Translations under genes and position numbers: made by a program
Part shown: positions 8,436-17,485 of the stretch, piece after piece
Position numbering within the stretch: the stretch's first letter is position 1
Layout of the letters: every line of letters begins with the position of its first letter
The notes under the pieces: model-generated
The model's input: only the letters and a program-made list of their open reading frames with translations
The model's database searches: none
What the model was told of the DNA's origin: nothing
Assembly: GCA_005217565.1 (NCBI GenBank)
Contig: SJCO01000023.1
Location: 20,413-84,412, forward strand
Reading direction: 5' to 3'
DNA from: Puteibacter caeruleilacunae
Lineage (GTDB): Bacteria; Bacteroidota; Bacteroidia; Bacteroidales; Prolixibacteraceae
Length of the DNA: 64,000 nucleotides

Positions 8436-10919
8436 ATGGCAAAATATCTTATCGTTGGAGGAGTAGCAGGAGGGGCTACAACAGCAGCCCGACTACGCAG
8501 ATTGGATGAATCGGCAGAGATCATCATGTTCGAAAGAGGTGAACATATATCATACGCAAACTGTGGACTACCATATTATGTGGGCGATGTAATCACTGAG
8601 AGAGAAAACCTTTTGTTACAAACACCTGAGAGTTTTAACAAACGACTTAATGTAGATGTGCGCATCAAAAATGAGGTTGTTAAAATAAATAAGGAAGCAA
8701 AAGAAGTCGAAGTAAAAGATCTATCAAACAACACCATTTATACTGAATCCTACGATAAGCTAATTGTTTCTCCTGGTGCAGAACCTATAAAACCTCCAAT
8801 CCCGGGCATTAACGATGAGGCTATCTTCACTGTTCGAAATGTTCGCGATACCGATAAGATTAAAAGCTATGTGAATGCAAATAAACCACAAAAAGCTGTG
8901 GTTGTTGGTGCAGGATTTATTGGCCTTGAAATGGCCGAGAATCTTCACCATCTTGACATGATGGTTACCATTGTGGAAATGGCTGAACAGGTAATGACTC
9001 CTCTTGACTATGAAATGGCTGCAGTAGTTCATCAACATTTGAAGACCAAAAATGTGGAATTCTTCTTAAAAGATGGTGTTAGTGAATTTAATAGAAAAGG
9101 CGACTATGTAGAAATTTCACTACAATCTGGAAGAAAGGTAGAAGCCGATATGGTGATCCTTTCAATTGGTGTTCGTCCTGAAACAAAATTGATAAAAGAC
9201 GCTGATCTTGAATTGGCTCCCAATGGAGGAATAAAGGTAAATGAGTTCTTACAGACCAGTAACGAACATATTTATGCATTAGGAGATGCAATTGCATTCC
9301 CTCATCCAATCACTGGAAAGTATACCAATGCCTACTTGGCTGGTCCTGCAAACAAACAAGGGCGTATTCTTGCAAACAATTTGGTGCAAGGACACAAACA
9401 TTCATACAAGGGAGCAATTGCAACTGCCATTGCAAAAGTGTTTGATCTAACAATCGGATCAACTGGCTTGGCTGAAAAGGTACTAAAGAAGGAAGGGATA
9501 CCATATATCTCAAATATTACACACGGCGGATCTCACGCAGGATACTATCCCGGTGCTACACCTACATCAATAAAGATAATGTTTAGTCCTGAAGATGGTA
9601 AGCTATTCGGAGCTCAAGTTATTGGATACGAAGGTGTAGATAAAAGAACTGATCTCATTGCAACAGTATTGCAAAAGGGAGGATCAATTTATGATCTTCA
9701 GGAGATAGAACATGCCTATGCTCCTCCTTATTCTTCTGCTAAGGATCCAATTAATCAGGCAGGATTTACTGCAGGAAATATCCTGGAAGGTATGGTTAAA
9801 ATTATCCATTGGGATGAGCTTTACCAATTACATGCACCTAATAATTTCATCTTAGATGTACGTACGCCTGATGAATATGAGTTGGGCAATATTGAAGGAT
9901 CAGTAAATATTGAGGTTGATCAAATTCGTAACCGCCTTGACGAAATTCCTCGTGATAAAAAGATAATTATCTATTGTGGTGTTGGATTACGTGGATACTT
10001 TGCCGCAAGAATTCTTATGCAGAAAGGATTTACAGAGGTATTCAACCTTAGCGGAGGCTACAAGACTTATGAGCATGCCACATGTAAGCAGAGTAATGAA
10101 GACATATTTGAATCAAGCTATATTGCAAGAGATAGTCATATCTATAGTGGCAAACGTAATAACGGAAAAGAAGAACAACACACAGATGCAAAGGTAGTAG
10201 AAGTTGATGCATGCGGACTTCAATGTCCGGGTCCTATCATTAAACTTAAGAAGGAGATGGATCAGCTAGAGGTTGGCCAGCGCCTAAAACAGAAAGTCAC
10301 CGATGCTGGTTTTGCCAAAGATGTTGACGCCTGGTGTAATATGACTGGTAATAAACTTATATCTGTAGATTCAGATAAAGGAGTCTATACTGCAGTAGTT
10401 GAGAAGCAGGCTAATAAAGAAGCATGTCCGGTTACTTCCAATAATCTTCCTAAGAATAAGACTATGGTTGTATTCTCTGATGACATGGATCGAGCACTGG
10501 CTTCATTAGTTATTGCCAATGGTGCTGCTACAACAGGAAACAAGGTAACCTTGTTCTTTACTTTCTGGGGACTCAATGTAATCAAGAAAAGTAGTAAGCC
10601 AAAGGTTCAGAAAGATCTGATGGGAAAAATGTTTGGCAAGATGATGGCTAGTAGTGCTGATGACCTAAAACTATCAAAGATGAATATGATGGGGCTGGGA
10701 TCTAAAATGATGAAAAAACGCATGCTAGCTAAAAAAGTTGACTCTTTAGAGGATATGCTGGAAAGTGCAATGGAGAATGGAGTTGAAATGATTGCCTGTC
10801 AAATGTCGATGGATGTGATGGGTGTAGCTAAAGAAGAACTTCTTGATGGAGTTCAAATTGGTGGCGTTGCAACTTACCTTTCCGAAGCAGAACAATCAAA
10901 TTTGAATTTATTCATATAG
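8436..10919 (+). CDS. CoA-disulfide reductase-like flavoprotein fused to rhodanese, TusA and DsrE-like domains
   Basis: An 827-residue multi-domain thiol/persulfide enzyme. Residues 1-~445 are an FAD/NAD(P)H disulfide reductase: GGVAGG FAD motif at 8-13, single redox cysteine at 43 in SYANCGLPYY as in CoA-disulfide reductases, NAD motif VVGAGFIGLE near 155-165, and a dimerisation domain at ~330-440. A rhodanese domain follows (~452-545, active cysteine in IIYCGVGLRG). Then comes a TusA/SirA domain (~585-655, CGLQCPGP) and a C-terminal DsrE/DsrF-like domain (~665-827, very rich in Met and Lys). Together these suggest reduction of CoA persulfide or polysulfide and relay of sulfane sulfur between cysteines in the cytoplasm. 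The exact substrate is inferred. It is monocistronic, with its own promoter and terminator. Confidence 0.93.
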   Translation: MAKYLIVGGVAGGATTAARLRRLDESAEIIMFERGEHISYANCGLPYYVGDVITERENLLLQTPESFNKRLNVDVRIKNEVVKINKEAKEVEVKDLSNNTIYTESYDKLIVSPGAEPIKPPIPGINDEAIFTVRNVRDTDKIKSYVNANKPQKAVVVGAGFIGLEMAENLHHLDMMVTIVEMAEQVMTPLDYEMAAVVHQHLKTKNVEFFLKDGVSEFNRKGDYVEISLQSGRKVEADMVILSIGVRPETKLIKDADLELAPNGGIKVNEFLQTSNEHIYALGDAIAFPHPITGKYTNAYLAGPANKQGRILANNLVQGHKHSYKGAIATAIAKVFDLTIGSTGLAEKVLKKEGIPYISNITHGGSHAGYYPGATPTSIKIMFSPEDGKLFGAQVIGYEGVDKRTDLIATVLQKGGSIYDLQEIEHAYAPPYSSAKDPINQAGFTAGNILEGMVKIIHWDELYQLHAPNNFILDVRTPDEYELGNIEGSVNIEVDQIRNRLDEIPRDKKIIIYCGVGLRGYFAARILMQKGFTEVFNLSGGYKTYEHATCKQSNEDIFESSYIARDSHIYSGKRNNGKEEQHTDAKVVEVDACGLQCPGPIIKLKKEMDQLEVGQRLKQKVTDAGFAKDVDAWCNMTGNKLISVDSDKGVYTAVVEKQANKEACPVTSNNLPKNKTMVVFSDDMDRALASLVIANGAATTGNKVTLFFTFWGLNVIKKSSKPKVQKDLMGKMFGKMMASSADDLKLSKMNMMGLGSKMMKKRMLAKKVDSLEDMLESAMENGVEMIACQMSMDVMGVAKEELLDGVQIGGVATYLSEAEQSNLNLFI

Positions 10920-10942
10920 TACTACACACGAATATTATATTA

Positions 10943-10986
10943 CAATGGCGGTCTATTCTTTGTTTTAGACCGCCATTGTCTTTTTA
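10943..10986 (+). terminator. Intrinsic terminator of the reductase gene
   Basis: A perfect 12-bp stem, CAATGGCGGTCT (10943-10954) with AGACCGCCATTG (10967-10978), loop of 12, followed by TCTTTTTAT. It lies 23 bases after the stop codon. Confidence 0.9.
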
Positions 10987-11099
10987 TAATTCTTTAGCTA
11001 CACAATCTTATATGCTGAATTGATCTTCGTTTAAGATTGACCTCACGTTATAATCCTACGCAGACTCTCCATTCATGCGAAAAACAATATTTTTTACTC

Positions 11100-11320
11100 A
11101 CACCCCCTATTTTTTAGCACCTCTAATTCAAAAAAAGCAGTTTTTTATTGATATACCCCCTAAAAAACACACCCCCTCTTTGTTAATTTAATATTATTTC
11201 AAAACACACCCCCTCAAAATGACACCCTCCATTCAGAAAAACACTCTACTTTTGAATCACACCCCCATTTAAACAGGGGTGGTGATCAAAAAAATAACAT
11301 TTTAAAGCCAAACACCCCCT
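11100..11320 (+). repeat. 53-bp phased array of ACACCCCCT motifs upstream of the ammonium operon
   Basis: Seven copies of a C-run motif begin at 11100, 11153, 11169, 11206, 11222, 11259 and 11312 (five match ACACCCCCT fully or with one change; 11222 is ACACCCTCC, 11153 is ATACCCCCT). Start-to-start distances are 53, 16, 37, 16, 37 and 53, so every copy falls on phase 0 or phase 16 of an exact 53-bp period. A degenerate copy lies near phase 17 of the first unit (11117), and an inverted one (AGGGGTGGTG, 11275-11284) near phase 16 of the fourth. Sequence between the motifs is AT-rich and poorly conserved. 53 bp is close to five helical turns. It is probably a regulator-binding array or a decayed tandem repeat kept under selection. 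Confidence 0.8.
11247..11254 (+). promoter_or_regulatory. -7 box (TACTTTTG) for the porin-PII-amtB operon
   Basis: A perfect TAnnTTTG inside the phased array, about 95 bases before the first gene. No TTTG lies 19 bases upstream; instead that region is the fourth/fifth C-rich motif, which fits an activator-dependent promoter. Two motif copies (11259, 11312) would lie downstream of the start. Confidence 0.4.
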
Positions 11321-11349
11321 TTGGCATCAAAAACGAAAAACTTATTTCT

Positions 11350-12042
11350 ATGAAAGACTTAAAAAGATTTTTTGTTCTAGGAGTATTGGTAATCTTATCA
11401 AGTGGATTGCATGCACAAAATGAAAACAAATTAAATGTTGACGTGAATGTTGACATTGTTAGTCGCTACATGTGGCGTGGTTTAGATTTTGGTAATGCAC
11501 CTGCAGTCCAACCTGGATTATCATTAACAACAGGCAATCTATCATTTGGTGCATGGGGGAGCTACACGCTAAGTTCCAACACAGGAGGAATGGAAACAGA
11601 TCTATTTTTATCTTATGCTATTTCAGAACACTTTAGTATTGGACTTACCGATTATTTCTTTCCCTCTGAAGCATTACTCATTCTCGAGGATCACATCACA
11701 CCTGTTCGTACGGGAAATTACTTTGATTATGATGCTCATTTATTGGAATTAAACCTCGGGTACACTCAGGGAGACTTTAGCCTATCAGGAAATTACCTAC
11801 TACATGGCAATGAAGAAGACATTTATGTAGAAGCAGGATACACCATAGGCAAGGTATCATTATTTCTGGGTGGAGGGAATGAACAATACACTGAAGAGGG
11901 AGATTTTGAATTAACAAATATAGGAATCTCAACCTCTAAAGAAGTGAAAGTATCTGAAGTTTTCACTCCTTCTCTATCTGCAACACTTGCAGTTAATCCA
12001 AACAATGAAATGGTACACTTCATCGTAGGGATATCATTTTAA
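11350..12042 (+). CDS. TorF-family putative outer-membrane porin
   Basis: A 230-residue outer-membrane beta-barrel. The signal peptide ends at HAQ (~23). The segment after it, DIVSRYMWRGLDFG, is the hallmark of the TorF/Gcw_chp family, followed by alternating amphipathic strands and a terminal VGISF aromatic strand end. It is the first gene of the operon with PII and the ammonium channel, spaced 30 bases from PII. A role in letting small nitrogen compounds through the outer membrane is suggested by context only. Porins of this family are often found next to amtB genes, as I recall. Confidence 0.75.
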   Translation: MKDLKRFFVLGVLVILSSGLHAQNENKLNVDVNVDIVSRYMWRGLDFGNAPAVQPGLSLTTGNLSFGAWGSYTLSSNTGGMETDLFLSYAISEHFSIGLTDYFFPSEALLILEDHITPVRTGNYFDYDAHLLELNLGYTQGDFSLSGNYLLHGNEEDIYVEAGYTIGKVSLFLGGGNEQYTEEGDFELTNIGISTSKEVKVSEVFTPSLSATLAVNPNNEMVHFIVGISF

Positions 12043-12072
12043 TTCATCTTATCAATCAAAAAGAAAAGCATC

Positions 12073-12429
12073 ATGAAGAAAATTGAAGCTATCATTAGAA
12101 AGTCAAAGTTCGACGAGGTAAAAACAGCATTGGCTGAGGCAGGAATCGACTTCTTCTCATATTGGGATGTAAGGGGTATTGGTAAGACTCGACAGGGTAG
12201 AGCCTATCGCGGAGTTGTATATGACACCAGCATCATTGAACGTACAAAATTATCGATCATCGTTCGTGAAAAGAATGTTGAAAAAACGGTGCTTGCAATT
12301 ATGCTTGCTGCGCGTACCGGAGAAATTGGAGATGGAAAAATCTTCGTTGTAGATATTCTGGAGTCGTATAGAATACGAACTGGTGAATTTGGAGATGATG
12401 CCCTGTACATAAAAGGGGAAGAAGAGTAG
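12073..12429 (+). CDS. PII family nitrogen regulatory protein
   Basis: A 118-residue PII signal protein that senses 2-oxoglutarate and ATP/ADP and controls ammonium uptake, here surely through the AmtB encoded 21 bases downstream. The start MKKIEAIIRKSKFDEVKTAL is the canonical first strand and helix. The T-loop (~37-55) contains GRAYRGVVYD, with a tyrosine where GlnB/GlnK are uridylylated. The C-terminus has SYRIRTGEFGDDAL, the nucleotide-binding element. The T-loop region differs from enterobacterial GlnK (shorter, KTRQGRAYRG), so modification may differ too. Confidence 0.95.
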   Translation: MKKIEAIIRKSKFDEVKTALAEAGIDFFSYWDVRGIGKTRQGRAYRGVVYDTSIIERTKLSIIVREKNVEKTVLAIMLAARTGEIGDGKIFVVDILESYRIRTGEFGDDALYIKGEEE

Positions 12430-12450
12430 AAACTGTAAAAAGAGAAAAAG

Positions 12451-13698
12451 ATGACACTATTAGATATAGCAAATGTAACAGCATTGGCAGCTGAGACTGC
12501 CACATCAATAGATAGTATTTGGGTATTAATTGCGGCATGCTTAGTGATGTTTATGCAGCCTGGATTTGCTTTAGTAGAAGCAGGATTTACCCGATCAAAG
12601 AACTCGGCCAATATCATTATGAAAAACCTTATGGATTTTTCAATTGGTTCACTCATATTCTGGCTGGTAGGTTTTAGTCTCATGTTTGGCGCCAGCGCAG
12701 GCGGGTTTATTGGTTTGCCCGATTTTTTTACAACAGGTAGTTATGATACAGGTATCCCTGATTATGCATTTCTATTCTTTCAGACTGTATTTTGTGCTAC
12801 CGCCGCTACCATCGTATCTGGAGCCGTTGCAGAGCGGACAAAATTTGGCACTTATTTAATTTTTAGTATTGTTATTTGTGCAATTATTTACCCTATTTCT
12901 GGTCACTGGGTATGGGGAGGAGGCTGGCTAAGCGAGCTTGGATTCCATGACTTCGCAGGCTCAACCGTGGTACACTCTGTTGGTGCATGGCTAGGTCTTG
13001 TTGGAGCTTTCATGGTAGGCCCTCGCTTAGGAAAATATAATGGCACTACGAAAGCAATACCCGGACACAACCTTACCTTGGGTGCATTGGGGGTATTCAT
13101 CCTATGGTTTGGTTGGTTCGGATTTAATCCTGGTTCTCAGTTAGCGGCCTCTGGCGCCGATAACATTAAAGCGATATCTCATATTTTTATCACGACCAAC
13201 CTTTCTGCAGCAGCAGGAGCTGTAACTGTTATGCTTATCAGTTGGATGCGATATGGTCACCCTAGTTTAAGTATGTCATTAAACGGTGCCTTAGCTGGAT
13301 TGGTAGCAATCACTGCTGGATGTGATGTTGTTGGTCCTGGCGGAGCAGTCATCATCGGTATTATTGCAGGTATAGTCCTTTTGTTTGGTGTGGAGTTTAT
13401 CGATCAGAAATTACACATTGATGATCCTGTGGGAGCCATTTCAGTACATGGATTAAGTGGTGCTACAGGAACTATTCTAGTTGGATTCTTTTCAACTTCT
13501 GAGGGGCTATTTTATGGTGGAGGAGTCAACCTACTTATCGCCCAGTTAATAGGAGTAGCAGCCGTTGCTGCATGGGCACTAGGTACTGGATTTATCTTGT
13601 TCTATACGCTTAAGAAAACCGTTGGTATCAGAGTTCCCAAGCGTATCGAGGAGGAAGGTCTCGACATTTATGAACATGGAGAAAGTGCTTACAACTAG
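12451..13698 (+). CDS. amtB: Ammonium transporter AmtB
   Basis: A 415-residue Amt/Rh channel conducting ammonium across the inner membrane. It shows 11 hydrophobic helices, the early signature ACLVMFMQPGFALVEAG, the GAVAERTKF element, SHWVWGGGWL-type pore motif (GHWVWGGGW) and the twin-histidine region (DFAGSTVVHSVG; later VHGLSGATG). The C-terminal tail (~385-415) is cytoplasmic and is where PII T-loops bind. There is no cleaved signal of the E. coli type visible, although the first ~20 residues are outside the first helix. It is the last gene of the operon, followed by a bidirectional terminator. Confidence 0.98.
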   Translation: MTLLDIANVTALAAETATSIDSIWVLIAACLVMFMQPGFALVEAGFTRSKNSANIIMKNLMDFSIGSLIFWLVGFSLMFGASAGGFIGLPDFFTTGSYDTGIPDYAFLFFQTVFCATAATIVSGAVAERTKFGTYLIFSIVICAIIYPISGHWVWGGGWLSELGFHDFAGSTVVHSVGAWLGLVGAFMVGPRLGKYNGTTKAIPGHNLTLGALGVFILWFGWFGFNPGSQLAASGADNIKAISHIFITTNLSAAAGAVTVMLISWMRYGHPSLSMSLNGALAGLVAITAGCDVVGPGGAVIIGIIAGIVLLFGVEFIDQKLHIDDPVGAISVHGLSGATGTILVGFFSTSEGLFYGGGVNLLIAQLIGVAAVAAWALGTGFILFYTLKKTVGIRVPKRIEEEGLDIYEHGESAYN

Positions 13699-13767
13699 CA
13701 AACGAACAAATCAATTATATTTTTATTCATCAAACACCTTTAACCATTTTTTGCGTATCAAAACAAT

Positions 13768-13797
13768 AAAGCCACCCGAACGGGTGGCTTTATTTAT
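13768..13797. terminator. Bidirectional terminator between amtB and the M20 hydrolase
   Basis: AAAGCCACCC (13768-13777) pairs with GGGTGGCTTT (13782-13791) around a GAAC tetraloop, flanked by A- and T-rich sequence. It serves the convergent genes on both sides. Confidence 0.85.
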
Positions 13798-14858
13798 ATC
13801 TTCAAATCTTCTAAAAGTTTACAGTAGATGTCAATCCCCTCTGGAATTTCATTGAGAAATATATATTCATCTGAGGTATGCGAACGGGCAGAATCACCTG
13901 GCCCTATCTTTATTGATGTATATGGTATAACCGCTTGGTCGGAAGTGGTAGGTGATCCATAATAAGAAAGCCCTAACTCTATTCCCTTTTTCACCAACGA
14001 GTGCTCAAGAGGAATACCTGAAGAATTCAAGCGAAATGAACGTTCTTTACATTCACTTTCCAATAATTCATCAATCACCTCAAAAGCCTGCCTATTAGAA
14101 TAATGCTCATTCGTACGAACATCAATAACGAAATGACATTTATCTGGAACAACATTGTGTTGATACCCTGCCTCAACCTGTGTTACCGTTGCTTTTGTTT
14201 TTCCTAACACACCAGACTCCTTAGAGAAAGAAAAGTTTTTTAGCTTCTGGATATCCTCCATTGCCTTGTATAGTGCATTCACGCCTTCATCACGCGCAGC
14301 ATGCCCAGCTTCGCCATGCGCTGTTGCATCAATCACCAGCAAACCTTTTTCGGCAATAGCCATCTGCATTAAGGTAGGCTCTCCCACGATTACCAAATCA
14401 ACGTTTCCCAATTCATCAAGGATTGATTCTACACCGTTTATTCCAGAAACCTCCTCCTCTGCAGTCGCAGCCATAATCAAATTAAATGGTAAATCCTTTC
14501 GATCATAAAAGTATCGAAATGTAGCCATCAATGACACCAGACAACCACCAGCATCGTTACTGCCCAATCCATACAGCTTTCCATCTACAACGTCTGCACT
14601 AAACGGATCTCTGGTATATCCCTTGTTGGGTTTAACTGTATCAATGTGTGAATTTAATAATATGACTGGCTTATCTTCCTGCCAGTATTTATTTCGAATC
14701 CAAGTATTGTGTCCTTTGGTCTCCATTGGAATATCCAACTTAGTCCAAAAAGAACGCACTACTTTAGCAGCAAGTTCTTCTTCCCGACTGAAAGATTGAA
14801 CTTCAATTAAAGCCTTAAGTAAGGCTACTGCATCTTCTGCTATCTTGTTTTTACTCAT
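13794..14858 (-). CDS. M20 family metallohydrolase, probable N-acyl-citrulline/ornithine deacylase (ArgE-like)
   Basis: A zinc-dependent amidohydrolase of ~354 residues. It has the first metal/active-site motif LNSHIDTVKP, the GSNDAGGCLVSL motif, the catalytic AATAEEEVSG and an inserted dimerisation domain in the middle. The longest frame starts at a TTG (14921); ATGs at 14867 and 14858 are likelier, and MSKNKIAEDAV matches the usual family start. In Bacteroidota this enzyme group removes the acyl group from N-acylcitrulline, completing the pathway that uses the ArgF' transcarbamylase encoded at 44091-45038. The assignment to arginine synthesis is by family and by the lack of another deacylase in the arg cluster. 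Confidence 0.8.
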   Translation of the reverse strand: MSKNKIAEDAVALLKALIEVQSFSREEELAAKVVRSFWTKLDIPMETKGHNTWIRNKYWQEDKPVILLNSHIDTVKPNKGYTRDPFSADVVDGKLYGLGSNDAGGCLVSLMATFRYFYDRKDLPFNLIMAATAEEEVSGINGVESILDELGNVDLVIVGEPTLMQMAIAEKGLLVIDATAHGEAGHAARDEGVNALYKAMEDIQKLKNFSFSKESGVLGKTKATVTQVEAGYQHNVVPDKCHFVIDVRTNEHYSNRQAFEVIDELLESECKERSFRLNSSGIPLEHSLVKKGIELGLSYYGSPTTSDQAVIPYTSIKIGPGDSARSHTSDEYIFLNEIPEGIDIYCKLLEDLKI

Positions 14859-14921
14859 CCTGATCATTTCTATTACACCATGAAAGTACAAAAGAGAACG
14901 GAAAAACAATACATCCAACAA

Positions 14922-14960
14922 TGAAAAAGCCTGAATCAGCGATTGCTAATTCAGGCTCTT
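14922..14960 (-). terminator. Intrinsic terminator after cysN
   Basis: AGCCTGAAT (14928-14936) pairs with ATTCAGGCT (14949-14957). On the minus strand the stem is followed by a run of five T. It lies just downstream of the cysN stop. Confidence 0.8.
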
Positions 14961-14987
14961 AACATTATATAATGATATAATCTGTCT

Positions 14988-16268
14988 CTATGCTTGGTCG
15001 ATAATCATACCTGCAGCAACTGTTTCATTAGTTGCTTCGTCAATCAGGATCAAACTACCGGTAGTAGTATTCTTCTTATAAGGATCGAAGAAGATTGGCT
15101 TATTGGTCTTCAACTTGATACGTGCAATATCATTCATCTTCACCTCTTTATCTGTTGCATCATCTTCAAGTGTACTAATGTTCACTTTACTCTCAACAGA
15201 ACCAATCACACAACGTGCCTCATTAGAAGTATGACGAAGAACGTATTTTCCTCTTACTTGAAGTGGACGCTCATTAAACCAACACACCATTAACTCTATA
15301 TCGCGTGCAGTCTTAGGCTGATTGTCGGCAGCAACCAACATATCACCACGACTGATATCGATATCATCCTCCAAGGTAATACATACTGAATCACCAGGAC
15401 GAGGATCTTTTGCAGGTTGATCATAAAGGTCCACACTCTTCACTGTTGATGTTAACAAAGAAGGCAATACTGTCACTTTATCTCCTGGCTTAAATGTTCC
15501 GCCTGCGATACGTCCTGCATATCCTCTGTAATCATGATACTCGTCAACCTGTGGACGAACAACATATTGTACAGGGAATCTTGGATTATCGAAGTCTGCA
15601 TCGTTATAAATCTCTACGTTCTCAAGGATATGAAGGAAAGTCTCACCTTTGTACCAAGGCATGTTCTCTGACTTTTCAACAACATTATCTCCATCTCTTG
15701 CACTGATAGGAAGAATGTAAGTATCTTCAACATTCAATTTAGTCGCAAGAGCTTCCAAATCACCCTTAATCTTCGTAAATGATTCCTCATTGTAGTCTAC
15801 CAAGTCCATTTTATTCACACAGAATACAATGTGTTTCATGCTTAACAATGAAGCAATGTAGGTATGACGTAAAGTTTGTTCCAAAACACCATGGCGGGCA
15901 TCCACCAAGATTACAGCTAAGTTTGCAGTAGAAGCACCGGTAACCATATTACGAGTATACTGAATATGTCCCGGAGTATCTGCTATAATAAATTTACGCT
16001 TTGGTGTTGCAAAATAACGATATGCAACATCAATGGTAATTCCTTGTTCTCTCTCTGCTCGAAGTCCGTCAGTAAGCAATGCAAGGTCCACATCTTCGTT
16101 TCCTCTACGCTTACTTGATTCCTCAAGAGCTTCCATTTGATCTTCGAAAATTGATTTACTATCGTAAAGCATTCTACCGATCAGTGTACTTTTTCCGTCA
16201 TCTACACTACCAGCAGTTGTAAATCGTAATAAACCTAATTTTGGATGATCATTATTTATTGTACTCAT
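14988..16268 (-). CDS. cysN: Sulfate adenylyltransferase subunit 1 (GTPase)
   Basis: The regulatory GTPase subunit of ATP sulfurylase. It couples GTP hydrolysis to formation of adenylyl sulfate from sulfate and ATP. Length is 426 residues, without a fused CysC kinase domain. The G domain shows the P-loop GSVDDGKSTLIG (~16-28), the G3 motif DTPGH and the G4 motif NKMD; two EF-Tu-like beta-barrel domains follow (~240-426). It is the last gene of the operon, 41 bases after cysD, which encodes its catalytic partner. Confidence 0.97.
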   Translation of the reverse strand: MSTINNDHPKLGLLRFTTAGSVDDGKSTLIGRMLYDSKSIFEDQMEALEESSKRRGNEDVDLALLTDGLRAEREQGITIDVAYRYFATPKRKFIIADTPGHIQYTRNMVTGASTANLAVILVDARHGVLEQTLRHTYIASLLSMKHIVFCVNKMDLVDYNEESFTKIKGDLEALATKLNVEDTYILPISARDGDNVVEKSENMPWYKGETFLHILENVEIYNDADFDNPRFPVQYVVRPQVDEYHDYRGYAGRIAGGTFKPGDKVTVLPSLLTSTVKSVDLYDQPAKDPRPGDSVCITLEDDIDISRGDMLVAADNQPKTARDIELMVCWFNERPLQVRGKYVLRHTSNEARCVIGSVESKVNISTLEDDATDKEVKMNDIARIKLKTNKPIFFDPYKKNTTTGSLILIDEATNETVAAGMIIDQA

Positions 16269-16309
16269 TTCAAGATTCTTTTTGATAATAAATTTTTCAA
16301 TAAAGCGGT

Positions 16310-17224
16310 TTAGAAATAACCTTCTTTCTTACGATCTTCCATTGCCGCTTCTGATCGTTTGTCATCGTATCTTCCTCCTCGTTCAGTTACACGTGATGCT
16401 GCAATTTCCGCAACAATATCCTCAAGTGTATCTGCTTTCGATTCAGTCAATCCAGTACAGGTAATATCACCGATAGTACGACAACGTACATCCATTTCAA
16501 TAACCTCTTCTGTTGGTTTCAATTCCATAAATGGAGCGTAAGCCAACAATGTACCATCACGATTAAACGCTTTTCTTTTGTGAGTATAATAAAGGCTTGG
16601 CAATTCAATTTCTTCTTGCATAATGTACTGCCAAACATCTAATTCTGTCCAGTTAGAGATAGGGAATACACGGAAGTGCTCTCCCATATGCTTTCTACCG
16701 TTGAAAATATTCCACAACTCAGGACGCTGGTTTTTAGGATCCCATTGTCCAAAATCGTCTCGATGAGAGAAGAAGCGCTCTTTTGCTCTTGCTTTTTCTT
16801 CATCACGTCGTCCTCCACCGATAGCAGCATCACATTTCAACTCTTCGATCGCATCTAACAAAGTAACCGTTTGCAGTTTGTTACGACTTGCATTGATTCC
16901 TTTCTCTTCAACAGCTTTTCCCTGATCAATAGAGTCCTGCACCAAGCGAACTAGCATTTGCACGCCTAATTCTTTTGCAAGGTTATCACGATACTCTAAA
17001 GTTTCCTGGAAGTTATGTCCTGTATCGATATGAAGAAATGAAAATGGAATTTTACCTGGCCAGAAGGCTTTTTTAGCTAAATGTGCCAGTAATATAGAAT
17101 CCTTTCCGCCGGAAAAAAGAAGCACTGGTCTTTCAAACTGTGCTGCAATCTCGCGCATCACAAAGATTGCCTCGTTTTCCAGCTCTTTTAAATGCTCGCT
17201 ATTAATTAAAAGATGATCACTCAT
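16310..17224 (-). CDS. cysD: Sulfate adenylyltransferase subunit 2
   Basis: The catalytic subunit of ATP sulfurylase (304 residues). The PP-loop SGGKDSILLAHL is at ~39-50. GGRRDEEKARAKER and the C-terminal VTERGGRYDD and RKKEGYF elements are conserved in CysD. It forms a heterodimer with CysN, encoded just downstream. The upstream gap of 261 bases to cysH is large, so cysDN may have its own promoter, although I found no perfect -7 box there. Confidence 0.97.
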   Translation of the reverse strand: MSDHLLINSEHLKELENEAIFVMREIAAQFERPVLLFSGGKDSILLAHLAKKAFWPGKIPFSFLHIDTGHNFQETLEYRDNLAKELGVQMLVRLVQDSIDQGKAVEEKGINASRNKLQTVTLLDAIEELKCDAAIGGGRRDEEKARAKERFFSHRDDFGQWDPKNQRPELWNIFNGRKHMGEHFRVFPISNWTELDVWQYIMQEEIELPSLYYTHKRKAFNRDGTLLAYAPFMELKPTEEVIEMDVRCRTIGDITCTGLTESKADTLEDIVAEIAASRVTERGGRYDDKRSEAAMEDRKKEGYF

Positions 17225-17381
17225 ATAATGAAATATTCTGTGTTAATTGATCAATTTTCACACGTTCGATGAAAAATTCGTGTAAAAATGCCACATTTTT
17301 TTATTATTTCGAAACATCCCTGCAACTATTAATCAGAGAGATGACATTTTTTTAATCCTATGATGTCAAATTAATTACACT

Positions 17382-17406
17382 ATTGCCTTATTTAAAGCAA
17401 TAGTAT
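17382..17406. other. Hairpin in the cysH-cysD gap
   Basis: CTATTGC and GCAATAG arms around a short AT-rich loop inside the 261-base gap between cysH and cysD. It could be a processing or weak termination signal within the operon. No T-run follows on the minus strand strongly enough to call a terminator. Confidence 0.3.
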
Positions 17407-17485
17407 TTCCAAACATTCCTTATTCCAACGAATGTTCTCAATAATTAATCTATAACAGGATTAAAGTAGGTCTTTCGACAAATCT

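Noticed and set aside
11320..11340. Sigma-54 promoter before the porin-PII-amtB operon (TTTGGCATC)
   Set aside because: There is no TTGCA partner at the required spacing, and the TGGC is part of an ordinary AT-rich stretch.
12204..12683. 159-codon minus-strand ORF
   Set aside because: Antisense to the PII and amtB genes, both of which are certain.
17225..17485. Riboswitch before cysD (for example SAM-type)
   Set aside because: No recognisable aptamer core; only one small hairpin and AT-rich sequence.
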